Source of the DNA: an uncultured Hyphomicrobiales bacterium
Lineage (GTDB): Bacteria > Pseudomonadota > Alphaproteobacteria > Rhizobiales > Beijerinckiaceae
Reading direction: 5' to 3'
Assembly (NCBI GenBank): GCA_903932565.1
Contig: CAIZGQ010000279.1
Location: 1 to 12,914, forward strand
Length of the DNA: 12,914 nucleotides
The stretch's first letter is position 1; every line of letters starts with the position of its first letter. The notes below the pieces were generated by a model that was not told where the DNA came from, searched no databases, and saw only the letters and a list, made by a program, of their open reading frames with translations. The translations under genes and the position numbers were made by a program. Shown piece after piece: positions 1-6,918 of the stretch.

Positions 1-2730
1 AAGGCCAAGACCGAAAAAGCCAAGCGCATGTCGCACGAAATCATGTTTCATGCGGTCAAGCCCGATGCGGCAGCGCATCTCACAGCTTATGAGGATTCAC
101 GCATCCGCTTTATCGGGACCGGCACCCTGCAGCAGCCAGCAGGGCTCTTGCCCGATGGTGGGCGGCCACTGGACGATGAAGGCCTGCTTGCAACATTCGA
201 TCCGGCAGCAAGCTTCCGGCTGGAGATCAACATCCCCGCCAATGGCGCGACGCAAATCGTCTTCATCTCAGGGCACGCACGCACGCTTCCCGATGCTGCG
301 GCGCTCGCAGCCGCCTGTGTTGCAGATGCCTCCCCTGATCAGGCCGAGGCCTCGGCAGGTTTTGATGGCGATGCCCTGCAGAAATTGTTTGAACGTCGCC
401 GCATGCTGGAGCCCGGCGCACCCATATCGGCAGACAATTGGCCGTTCGCCTTTGACGACAAACGCCGCACGCTCAACATCACCGGGTCAACGCCGCGGCC
501 TTGGGCGCATGTCATGGCCAATCCGGATGGCTTTGGCACGATGGTGTCGAATGATGGCGAGATTTATTCCTTCAACGGAAACGCACGCCACAATGGTCTG
601 ACGCCGTGGGCGTCAGACCCCGCGCGCACGATCCTCGCGGGCCAGCGCATCTTTGTGAAGGATCTCACCACAAACCTGCTGCATGTGGCGGGGATGTCGT
701 CGAGCGGTGCCAAAGACTTGAAGATTATCTACGGCCTTGGCGCGGCAACCTTCACCACCAACAGTGGCGACCTCGAACTCGAATTGAAGGTCGCAACCGT
801 GCACGATGCACCCGCTGATCTGCGCGTGCTGACCTTGCGCAATCGCGCGCCGGAGACACGGCAGTTCCGCATCACCACCTATCTCGACATGGCGCTAGAT
901 GAGAACACGGCCGAGAGCCGGGGCAACATCACGACGTCCCGCGCCCATGAAAATGTGCTGATTTTTGAAAACACGAAGAACAATTTCCGGCGTGGCCCGA
1001 CGTTTGTTGCCAGCAGTCTGGACGCCACTGCCATTGAAACGACGCGGTCGCAATTCATCGGCGGACCGGGCCGCGATATCGCCTCATCGGTTATGGTCGA
1101 CACGGGCGCTGCCGATCCGTCCAAAAAGGATGATGGCCGTCGCATCGCATCCCATGTCGGCCTTGTTGATGTGCAAGCCGAGAGCGAGGTGAGCATGACG
1201 CTCGTGCTGGGCCAGACCGAGACTGTGGAATACGCGGTCTCTCTGTCGCAGCGGTTGCGCCAGCCTGAGGCAGCGAAGGCCCGCATTGCGGCGACGGAAG
1301 CCTGGTGGCTTGGTCGCGTGTCCAATGTGGAGGTACATACGAGCGACCCCGGCTTTGATCGTCTCGTCAATCACTGGCTGCCATATCAGCTCTTGGCGTC
1401 ACGTCTGTGGGGTCGCGTGGGCCCCAACCAGCGTGGCGGGGCAATCGGGTTCCGCGATCAGTTGCAGGATGTGCTGCCGCTGATCTTCCACGATCCGCAA
1501 ATGGTGCGTGCGCAAATCTTGTTGCATGCGGGGCAGCAGTTCATTGAAGGCGATGTGCTGAAGTGGTGGCATCCCGCCGCCGATGGCCGCACGCTGATGG
1601 GGCAGCGCACGCGCGCGTCCGATCCGCATTTGTGGTTGCCCTATGCGCTGGTGCGATATGTTGCTGCAACATCGGACCATTCCATCGTCAACGAAGAGGT
1701 GCCTTATCTCGAAGGACCCGCGTTGAAGCCACATCAGGCGGTGGATCTCGTCATGCCGCGGATCTCGCGCGACAGCGATGATGTGTACGGCCATTGCAAA
1801 CGCGCCATTGATTACGCGCTGAGCCGCATGGGACCGCATGGCTTGCCGCTGGTGGGCGCTGGCGACTGGAACGATGGCATTGACGTCGCCGGCCTCGACA
1901 TGCGCGGCGAGAGCGTCTGGATGGGCTTCTTCCTGCACGACGTGTTGCGCGATTTTGCAACGCTCGCGCTGGCGCGCAACCCCACGGATGCAGCGACCTA
2001 TCGAGCCGCCGCATCACGACTTGCCAAAGCGCTGGATGTTGGCTGGCAGGACGGGCGCTACATCATCGGCTTTGAAGATTCCGGCCGCCCCTTTGGCCAG
2101 GCCAGCATCATGACAGCCGCATGGCCGATCCTATCAGGTGCGGTTGATTTTGAGCGCGGCCGCGCAGCGCTGGAGGCTGGTCTTGACGCACTCGAGCGTG
2201 ACGATCGCATTCTCCTGGTAGCTCCGCCTTTTGACGATGATTCCGATCCCTATCCGGGCCGCATTGGCGATTATCCGTCAGGTGTGCGCGAGAACGGCGC
2301 GCAGTACACGCATGGCGCGACATGGGTCGTGGATGCGTTTGTGCATCTGGCCAATCTGGCGCGGGCGCGGGGCGAAACCGAACTCGCGGCGCGTCTTAGC
2401 GCACGGGCTGTCAGCAGCTGGCGCAAGCTGTCGCCGCTGGGCAAAACGGAAGGTGCCGCGCTTGCGGCCTACGGTCTTGCACCCCACCAGCAGCCAGCCG
2501 ACATCTATGATGGCGCGTGGCATTCGGGCCGGGGTGGCTGGAGCTGGTACACGGGCTCGGCGGCCCGCATGCTGTCGGCAGCTTACAGCATGCTTGGCAT
2601 GAGCATGGTGGCAGGCGAGCTTTGGTTGCCTGACCAGTTGCAACAGCCGTGCGATACGTTGCAGGTCTACAGCCTGCGCGTTGGCAAGAAGACGGTGGAA
2701 GCACGCGCCCCTGTTGACGCCAGCGCCTGA
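1..2730 (+). CDS. Cyclic beta-1,2-glucan synthase-like protein (NdvB/ChvB type), C-terminal GH94 part; 5' end outside window
   Basis: The frame is open from base 1 (nine codons before the first ATG at 28), so this is taken as the 3' part of a longer gene; 909 codons are visible. Numbering from the ATG at 28, residues 25-95 look like the beta-sandwich that opens the GH94 part of NdvB (RIRFIGTG, then TFDPAASFRLE). The catalytic (alpha/alpha)6 barrel follows with GFRDQLQD at about 474-481, LLHAGQQF, HLWLPYAL, the VGAGDWNDGID block near 610, and GRGGWSWYTGSA near 835. The aspartates of FRDQLQD include the position that acts as general acid in characterised GH94 phosphorylases. In NdvB this domain trims growing beta-1,2-glucan chains by phosphorolysis before cyclisation; the glycosyltransferase and membrane parts would lie upstream. 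The tail after WYTGSA is only about 55 residues, which seems short for the family. A stand-alone GH94 phosphorylase remains possible because the upstream DNA is not shown. The stop is TGA, followed at once by a terminator. Confidence 0.85.
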   Translation, partial: KAKTEKAKRMSHEIMFHAVKPDAAAHLTAYEDSRIRFIGTGTLQQPAGLLPDGGRPLDDEGLLATFDPAASFRLEINIPANGATQIVFISGHARTLPDAAALAAACVADASPDQAEASAGFDGDALQKLFERRRMLEPGAPISADNWPFAFDDKRRTLNITGSTPRPWAHVMANPDGFGTMVSNDGEIYSFNGNARHNGLTPWASDPARTILAGQRIFVKDLTTNLLHVAGMSSSGAKDLKIIYGLGAATFTTNSGDLELELKVATVHDAPADLRVLTLRNRAPETRQFRITTYLDMALDENTAESRGNITTSRAHENVLIFENTKNNFRRGPTFVASSLDATAIETTRSQFIGGPGRDIASSVMVDTGAADPSKKDDGRRIASHVGLVDVQAESEVSMTLVLGQTETVEYAVSLSQRLRQPEAAKARIAATEAWWLGRVSNVEVHTSDPGFDRLVNHWLPYQLLASRLWGRVGPNQRGGAIGFRDQLQDVLPLIFHDPQMVRAQILLHAGQQFIEGDVLKWWHPAADGRTLMGQRTRASDPHLWLPYALVRYVAATSDHSIVNEEVPYLEGPALKPHQAVDLVMPRISRDSDDVYGHCKRAIDYALSRMGPHGLPLVGAGDWNDGIDVAGLDMRGESVWMGFFLHDVLRDFATLALARNPTDAATYRAAASRLAKALDVGWQDGRYIIGFEDSGRPFGQASIMTAAWPILSGAVDFERGRAALEAGLDALERDDRILLVAPPFDDDSDPYPGRIGDYPSGVRENGAQYTHGATWVVDAFVHLANLARARGETELAARLSARAVSSWRKLSPLGKTEGAALAAYGLAPHQQPADIYDGAWHSGRGGWSWYTGSAARMLSAAYSMLGMSMVAGELWLPDQLQQPCDTLQVYSLRVGKKTVEARAPVDASA

Positions 2731-2735
2731 CGCCG

Positions 2736-2766
2736 AAAAAAGCCCCTGGTAACAGGGGCTTTTTTT
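2736..2766. terminator. Bidirectional intrinsic terminator between the GH94 gene and the HWE kinase gene
   Basis: Eight GC-rich base pairs (AGCCCCTG at 2741-2748 with CAGGGGCT at 2753-2760) close a GTAA loop and are flanked by an A run on the left and a T run on the right. It therefore works as a rho-independent terminator on both strands. On the plus strand it lies 5 bp after the GH94 stop. On the minus strand the kinase stop codon TAA (2765-2767) lies at its edge, so the kinase message ends almost without a 3' UTR. Confidence 0.93.
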
Positions 2767-4513
2767 ATAGGTTTCTGATGGCGTCCGCCGCCGCGCGCCG
2801 TGGGTCGATCGGCCGTGTGCCGCCATGACCAATCAGGTGGTGGACCGGAATCGACAAGTGCCACTCGAGGCCCGCTGGGGGAAAGATGAGGCGCACTTCC
2901 CCTTCAAGGGCGTGGGCGGCGATGCGTTTCATGACGCGATGGCCAAAGCCCTCACGGCTGGGTGGAATCACGGTGGGGCCCCCGCGCTCAATCCACGAGA
3001 TCGCATACCTGCGCTCGTTGTCCTTGAGTTCAACGCGCCATTCCACCTCGATGATGCCATTGTCATCCACGAGCGCCCCATATTTTGCAGCGTTTGTCGC
3101 AAGCTCGTGCAAGGCCAGACCAATATTTTGAGCTGCTTCCGGCCGCAGGATGACGTCGGTGCCCTTGATGCTAATGCGGGTGCCGATCAGTTCAGAAAAA
3201 TGTCCAAGCTGGGAGCGCACAAGTTCATGGGCAGAGGCTCCGCGCCAATCGTCGCGCACCAGCAGGTCATGCGAAGCGGCAAGCGCCTGGAGGCGGGCTG
3301 TGAATCGCTCCTCAAACTCCCGCGCCGTGCCGCCGGTGGCGGCGGTTTGGCGCGCCATGGCTTGAATGACCGCCAACAGGTTCTTTGACCGATGCACAAC
3401 TTCCCGCATCAGAAAGTGAATGTGTGCGTCGTGATCCTTGGCAAGCGTGATGTCTGTCGCGGTGCCGATAATCAGACGTGGCTTGCGGTTTTCGAAGATG
3501 ACGCGGCCGCGCGATGATATCCACCTCTGCACATCAGGCGCTGGGTTGATGCGCAAATCCACATCAATTTCGCCGCCTGTGTCGGGGTCCAGCGCCGCCT
3601 CTATGGCGCAGCGATAGGCCTCGCGATACTCCGGCAAGATGCGCTCGGTGATGGCTTCAGGATTGATGGCATCGCCCTCACCAAAGCCAAAAAGCTGCAG
3701 CATGCGCGGGTCCCAACTGCGCTCGCCAGTGGCCAGGTCAACGACCCAGACGCCCGTCTGTCCAGCGTGTAACGCGACATCTGTGCGCAATAGCGTCTGC
3801 AAAATTTCCTGCTCGGCGTCACGATAGTCGCTGACATCCACGCACGTCACGGCCATCGTACAAACGTCCGAAGCGTCCGATACAACGGGGCTTATTCGAA
3901 TATCGATCAGTCGTGAGCGGTTTGGATCAGCACCTAGATCCACATCAATCTGAACGATCGCGCCCTCTGCCGAATCCTGTACGATCTGTCGAATCTTTGC
4001 GCGATGAAGCGCGTCAGGCCAAAGATCTGCAAGCGTAGAGTGGCCAATCTTGATGTCCGAGCGTTGCACGCTCAGAAGGTCGAGCATGGATGTGCTGATG
4101 AGTTCGATGTGGCCGGCCGCGTCGAGAAGCGCCATGCAGGTTGACTGCGAATTGAGGATTTGGTTGCCGAGATCGCGGTCCCGGGCGTCCGGGCCATCGG
4201 CGCATTTCAGCGCGTGCGACTTTGAAATGAGCGTTAGAAAAGCGACGGCATCCTGGTGTGCTCGTTGTGTTGCGGCGGTGCGCAACGGATGAGCGAACAA
4301 GTCGCCAGCAGCATTCGGGTCGCCGATGTTTTTGATCGATGCTGCGCGCAACCACGCAAAGCGCTGAATCTTGTCGGTATTGAGGGCGACGTTCTGTGCA
4401 GCTTCGCCAGCGACCTGCGGGCGGCTCGCAGGCTCTTCACCGGATAACATATCCTTGTTTGTGGTCTGAACGCCGGGATGTTGCTGCGCGGTCATGAGTG
4501 GGGAATGTCGCAT
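2765..4513 (-). CDS. HWE-family sensor histidine kinase with two PAS domains, probably soluble
   Basis: From the ATG at 4513 the product is 582 aa with no membrane segment or signal peptide, so it should sense a cytoplasmic cue. An uncharacterised N-terminus (1-115) precedes PAS 1 (about 118-235, ending in VTCVDVSDYRDAEQEI) and PAS 2 (about 238-360, with RWISSRGRV and GTATDITLAKD). The dimerisation helix carries EVVHRSKNLLAVIQ with the phospho-acceptor His near residue 374. The ATP domain has LALHELATNAAKYGAL (about 465-485), WIERGGP (about 505) and GFGHRVMKRI. The His in the N box and the W-x-E motif define the HWE family. Such kinases commonly feed the PhyR/NepR/EcfG stress pathway, and no response regulator is fused or adjacent. 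The start is unresolved: ATG 4513 and ATG 4495 (576 aa) are in frame and neither has a clear Shine-Dalgarno. ATG 4495 overlaps the stop of a small upstream ORF as ATGA. A perfect EcfG promoter lies upstream (4743-4767). Confidence 0.9.
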   Translation of the reverse strand: MRHSPLMTAQQHPGVQTTNKDMLSGEEPASRPQVAGEAAQNVALNTDKIQRFAWLRAASIKNIGDPNAAGDLFAHPLRTAATQRAHQDAVAFLTLISKSHALKCADGPDARDRDLGNQILNSQSTCMALLDAAGHIELISTSMLDLLSVQRSDIKIGHSTLADLWPDALHRAKIRQIVQDSAEGAIVQIDVDLGADPNRSRLIDIRISPVVSDASDVCTMAVTCVDVSDYRDAEQEILQTLLRTDVALHAGQTGVWVVDLATGERSWDPRMLQLFGFGEGDAINPEAITERILPEYREAYRCAIEAALDPDTGGEIDVDLRINPAPDVQRWISSRGRVIFENRKPRLIIGTATDITLAKDHDAHIHFLMREVVHRSKNLLAVIQAMARQTAATGGTAREFEERFTARLQALAASHDLLVRDDWRGASAHELVRSQLGHFSELIGTRISIKGTDVILRPEAAQNIGLALHELATNAAKYGALVDDNGIIEVEWRVELKDNERRYAISWIERGGPTVIPPSREGFGHRVMKRIAAHALEGEVRLIFPPAGLEWHLSIPVHHLIGHGGTRPIDPRRAAADAIRNL

Positions 4514-4740
4514 GTGAAATGGCGCGGACGGGCAGATGGCACGGTCCGAATTTGTGAAAATATCGCACGGGTGAAGCCAGGAACAAAGACTTCATTCCAG
4601 ACAGAAAGGCACCTTTTCTTGCCGAAACTTGGATGCGTTTTGTGGTTCATTGTTGGAGTCTGACAATATCTTGAAGCGCCAAACGGGAGCCTGAGTATTG
4701 GGGAATTGGTCTTTGAATTAAGCAAAGTTGACACGGGAAG

Positions 4741-4765
4741 GGAACGAATGGCTGCGAGCAGGGTT
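4741..4765 (+). promoter_or_regulatory. Possible EcfG-type promoter towards the NepR-like gene
   Basis: On the plus strand GGAAC (4741-4745) is followed after 16 bases by GGTT (4762-4765), one mismatch from the CGTT consensus. The start point would be near 4773, about 45 nt before the ATG at 4817. It occupies the same DNA as the minus-strand promoter because the -35 of each is the inverted complement of the -10 end of the other. No acceptable sigma-70 promoter is visible in front of this gene. Confidence 0.45.
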
Positions 4766-4767
4766 CC
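4743..4767 (-). promoter_or_regulatory. EcfG-type (general stress sigma factor) promoter towards the HWE kinase
   Basis: Read on the minus strand, GGAAC (4767-4763) is followed after exactly 16 bases by CGTT (4746-4743). This matches the published alphaproteobacterial EcfG consensus GGAAC-N16/17-CGTT, and the base after GGAAC is the favoured C. Transcription would start near 4736 and reach the kinase ATG after about 220 nt. The match is seen directly; activity is inferred. Confidence 0.65.
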
Positions 4768-4816
4768 TTTCCAGCGAACAAATTTCGAGTCGCGGCGGGT
4801 TCTGGGACGTTAACGA

Positions 4817-5149
4817 ATGGATCAGAGTTTTGTTCAAGTATGTACGATCCCTTTCAGTGTCGAAGTCGCATTGCCGTTGGGCCTTGCTGAGTTCGGAAAA
4901 GGCCGCGTGCTTGCCAACAATCTTCCCACAAATCCCAAGATGACCAGCCACAGTGCGTCTGCCGTAAAGGTTGAACAGCTCGTGCATGGCAAAGAAGTCC
5001 TGAGTGATCGCGCACGTGAGCAGATCGGCGCGCAGCTGCGCGTCACGTTCGCGGTCGAGCGTCTCAACGGGTCGCAGCAAAACCCATTGCCGATAGATAT
5101 GGAGCGCGCCCTTCTGGCAGTCGAAACGGCGCTGAAGTCAACGATCTGA
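4817..5149 (+). CDS. Small protein resembling the anti-sigma factor NepR (tentative)
   Basis: This ORF of 110 codons ends 24 bp before an intrinsic terminator, which argues for a real transcribed gene. The C-terminal part, REQIGAQLR followed by NPLPIDMERALLAVE, recalls the NepR pattern IGxxLRxxY...PxPxxxxxLLxxL: two helices joined by a proline-containing linker. The linker is about five residues longer than I expect for NepR and the usual Tyr after LR is Phe. NepR binds EcfG and is released by phosphorylated PhyR. The start is uncertain. ATG 4817 is the longest choice, with a weak GGGA nine bases upstream. ATG 4940 would give 69 aa, a typical NepR size, and third-position GC rises after it (about 70% against 51% before), so the first 41 codons may not be translated. 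Neighbouring HWE kinase and EcfG promoters support a stress-response role; sequence similarity alone is weak. Confidence 0.6.
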   Translation: MDQSFVQVCTIPFSVEVALPLGLAEFGKGRVLANNLPTNPKMTSHSASAVKVEQLVHGKEVLSDRAREQIGAQLRVTFAVERLNGSQQNPLPIDMERALLAVETALKSTI

Positions 5150-5173
5150 CATCGTCCGCACCGGTCCCGTTCC

Positions 5174-5198
5174 AAAAGGCCTCGATGAGGCCTTTTTT
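5174..5198 (+). terminator. Intrinsic terminator after the NepR-like gene
   Basis: AAAAGGCCTC (5174-5183) pairs perfectly with GAGGCCTTTT (5187-5196) around a GAT loop, and the T run continues to 5198. It follows the stop at 5149 by 24 bp and isolates the small gene from the dapB operon. The A run on the left gives a U tract on the other strand too, but no minus-strand gene needs it. Confidence 0.92.
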
Positions 5199-5448
5199 AT
5201 TGTCGCCAGCATGGACAAAGATGACACGCCACGCGGGGCTGGGGGGCTGGGGGTACGGCCGCCACCAGACACGGGCCGGGTGTGCGGAATGACACAAAGA
5301 GTCCGGCGCGATTGTGCTAACCCGCCTTCAAGTAGATAGACGCCAGGCACAACTCGAATTCGTGACAGTCTTTGACGGCCTTGCCTTGGCAATCAGATAT
5401 TTCGGGTTATACAGCCGAACAGGGTTTTAGCTGGCGCGGGAGATGGTC
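5199..5448 (+). other. Intergenic region upstream of dapB with a possible promoter and a G-rich tract
   Basis: This stretch carries no convincing gene on either strand. It contains three consecutive G runs (4, 6 and 5 G separated by CT) at 5235-5253. Near its end is a plausible sigma-70 promoter for the dapB operon: TTGACG at 5372-5377 and GATATT at 5396-5401 with an 18-bp spacer. A GGGAG ribosome-binding sequence lies at 5438-5442. Confidence 0.5.
5372..5401 (+). promoter_or_regulatory. Possible sigma-70 promoter of the dapB-gpmA-alkB operon
   Basis: TTGACG (5/6 to TTGACA) and GATATT (4/6 to TATAAT) are separated by 18 bp. The start point would fall near 5408, about 40 nt before dapB. It is the best candidate in the gap, but such matches occur by chance. 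Confidence 0.35.
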
Positions 5449-6261
5449 GTGAGCGAGATGCGTTTGGTCGTTGCCGGTGCCGCTGGCCGCATGGGGCGCA
5501 TGCTGGTGCAGGCGATCGATGCGACGCCCGGTGCCACCCTCCACGCAGCGCTCGAACGTCCGGGCTCCAGTGCCATTGGCCAGGATGCCGGATCGCTGGC
5601 CGGGGTGGGTGACCTCGGCGTCAAGATCACGGAGGATGCGCTTGAGGCCGTCGTCCACGCCCATGGTATTCTGGACTTTACCTCTCCCGCCTCGACGGTC
5701 GCGTTTGCCGGTCTCGCGGCGTAAGCCCGCATCGTCCACGTTATCGGTACGACAGGCCTCGCCGAGGCCGACATCCGGGCCATCGACGCGGCGGCCCGCC
5801 ATGCCATCATCATACGCTCTGGAAATATGAGCCTTGGCGTGAACCTGCTCGCCGGGCTGGTTCGGCAGGTCGCGCGGACGTTGGGCACGGATTGGGACAT
5901 CGAAATCGTTGAAATGCATCACCGCATGAAGGTCGATGCCCCCTCCGGCACAGCCCTGCTGCTGGGTGAGGCCGCCGCTGAGGGTCGAAATATCTCGCTG
6001 GCAGATCGCTCGGATCGCGGCCGTGATGGCCACACAGGTGCGCGCAATCCCGGCGATATCGGCTTTGCCAGCCTTCGCGGCGGCACGGTGATTGGCGAGC
6101 ACAACGTTATCTTTGCGGGCGCTGGCGAGCGTCTTGAACTTGCCCATCGCGCTGAGGACCGCGGCATCTTTGCCCGCGGTGCCGTGCGGGCCGCGCTATG
6201 GGGCATGGGCCGCAAGCCCGGCGCCTATACCATGGCAGACGTCCTCGGCCTGGAAGCCTGA
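5449..6261 (+). pseudogene. dapB: 4-hydroxy-tetrahydrodipicolinate reductase, interrupted by an in-frame TAA
   Basis: DapB reduces 4-hydroxy-tetrahydrodipicolinate with NAD(P)H in the diaminopimelate/lysine pathway. GTG 5449 is the preferred start: GGGAG lies six bases upstream, whereas ATG 5443 is too close to it. Read through the stop the product is 270 codons, normal for the family. Visible are the Rossmann loop VAGAAGRMGRM (8-18), DFTSPAST, HVIGTTGL, SGNMSLGVNLL and the catalytic segment EMHHRMKVDAPSGTAL with His157, His158 and Lys161 (E. coli 159, 160 and 163), and a normal C-terminus. Codon 92 (5722-5724) is TAA in GLAA-stop-ARIVHVIGTTG. Both halves are in the same frame with no indel and every motif is intact. 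A one-base change from CAA (Gln) is the simplest origin. The first fragment lacks the substrate-binding domain. The second could start at ATG 5827 but would lack the nucleotide-binding fold, so neither half should work alone. Recent mutation, sequencing error or readthrough are all open. Confidence 0.93.
5722..5724 (+). other. dapB: Premature in-frame TAA inside dapB
   Basis: The bases read gcg-gcg-TAA-gcc-cgc in the dapB frame. The frame before and after is identical: the segments beginning at 5443 and 5827 differ by exactly 128 codons. TAA also terminates the HWE kinase and priA here, so it is not a reassigned sense codon in this genome. Confidence 0.95.
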
Positions 6262-6300
6262 CCGATGCCCGACTTGTCCGACCCCTCGCACGGAGCGACC

Positions 6301-6918
6301 ATGGAACGCCTGCTTGTCCTTATCCGCCACGGCCAGAGTGACTGGAACCTGAAGAACCTTTTCACGGGTTGGAAGAATCCGGATCTGACGCCGCAGGGCA
6401 TTGATGAGGCCAAGCGCGCCGGCCAGGCTCTGAAGAAGCTCAATCTGGGGTTCGACGTCTGCTTCACCTCCGCTTTGATCAGGGCCCAAAACACTTCCAA
6501 ACTCGTGCTGGGTGAAATGGGGCAGGCTCCGACCAGTATTGAAGATCAGGCCCTGAACGAGCGCGACTACGGTGATCTGTCGGGCCTCAACAAGGCGGAT
6601 GCGGCCAAGAAGTGGGGGGAGGAGCAGGTCCACATCTGGCGTCGCTCCTACAACATCGCGCCCCCCGGTGGCGAAAGCCTGCGCGATACGCTGGCCCGCG
6701 TGCTGCCCTATTACAACCAGCACATTCTGCCCCGCGTGTTGCGCGGCGAGCGCACATTGGTGGTGGCGCATGGCAACTCGCTGCGCGCGCTGCTGATGGT
6801 GCTGGACCAGGCAACGCCCGAGACCATCCCCACCATCGAGCTCGAGACGGGTGTGCCCATGGTCTACCGTCTGAAGGCTGATTCCACTGTTGAGTCCAAG
6901 CAGGTCCTGAAGGGCTGA
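6301..6918 (+). CDS. gpmA: 2,3-bisphosphoglycerate-dependent phosphoglycerate mutase
   Basis: This enzyme interconverts 3- and 2-phosphoglycerate in glycolysis and gluconeogenesis through a phosphohistidine. The signature LIRHGQSDWN puts the phospho-acceptor at His10, followed by LFTGW, TSALIRAQNT, the acid/base segment NERDYGDLSG (Glu87) and the second catalytic histidine in VVAHGNSLRAL (His157). At 205 aa it is the short form usual in alphaproteobacteria, shorter than the roughly 250 aa of the enterobacterial enzyme. ATG 6301 is chosen because GGAG lies five bases upstream; an in-frame ATG at 6265 has no such site and would add twelve unrelated residues. It lies 39 bp after dapB, so it probably shares that transcript, and its stop overlaps the alkB start. 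Confidence 0.95.
   Translation: MERLLVLIRHGQSDWNLKNLFTGWKNPDLTPQGIDEAKRAGQALKKLNLGFDVCFTSALIRAQNTSKLVLGEMGQAPTSIEDQALNERDYGDLSGLNKADAAKKWGEEQVHIWRRSYNIAPPGGESLRDTLARVLPYYNQHILPRVLRGERTLVVAHGNSLRALLMVLDQATPETIPTIELETGVPMVYRLKADSTVESKQVLKG

Larger units (their letters stand above)
4514..4816. other. Divergent intergenic region between the HWE kinase and the NepR-like gene
   Basis: This 303-bp stretch has no convincing gene and is visibly less GC-rich than its surroundings. Its distinctive content is the double EcfG-type promoter at 4741-4767. About 220 bp lie between that promoter and the kinase start, which would be a long 5' leader. An 80-codon GTG-initiated minus-strand frame (4734-4492) fills that leader but has poor coding character. 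A TTGACA at 4728-4733 has no matching -10 box. Confidence 0.6.

Noticed and set aside
4580..4598. A second GGAAC with an inverted TTCC as another EcfG promoter or operator
   Set aside because: There is no CGTT or GTT at 16-17 bases from the GGAAC on the plus strand, and the minus strand reads GGAAT. It is a short repeat expected by chance.
4728..4756. TTGACA as the -35 of a sigma-70 promoter for the NepR-like gene
   Set aside because: The sequence 16-18 bp downstream is GC-rich with no resemblance to TATAAT.
5260..5345. A tRNA or small RNA gene upstream of dapB
   Set aside because: No cloverleaf, T-loop sequence or closing terminator could be found on either strand.
5407..6147. A 246-codon open frame on the minus strand across dapB
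   Set aside because: It is antisense to the strongly conserved DapB reading frame, has no recognisable domain, and has no promoter or ribosome-binding site of its own. I read it as a shadow.
5443..6261. A frameshift, or two separate genes, in place of one interrupted dapB
   Set aside because: The two halves are in the identical frame, separated by a whole number of codons, and the sequence between them translates into the expected DapB segment. Only the single TAA intervenes.
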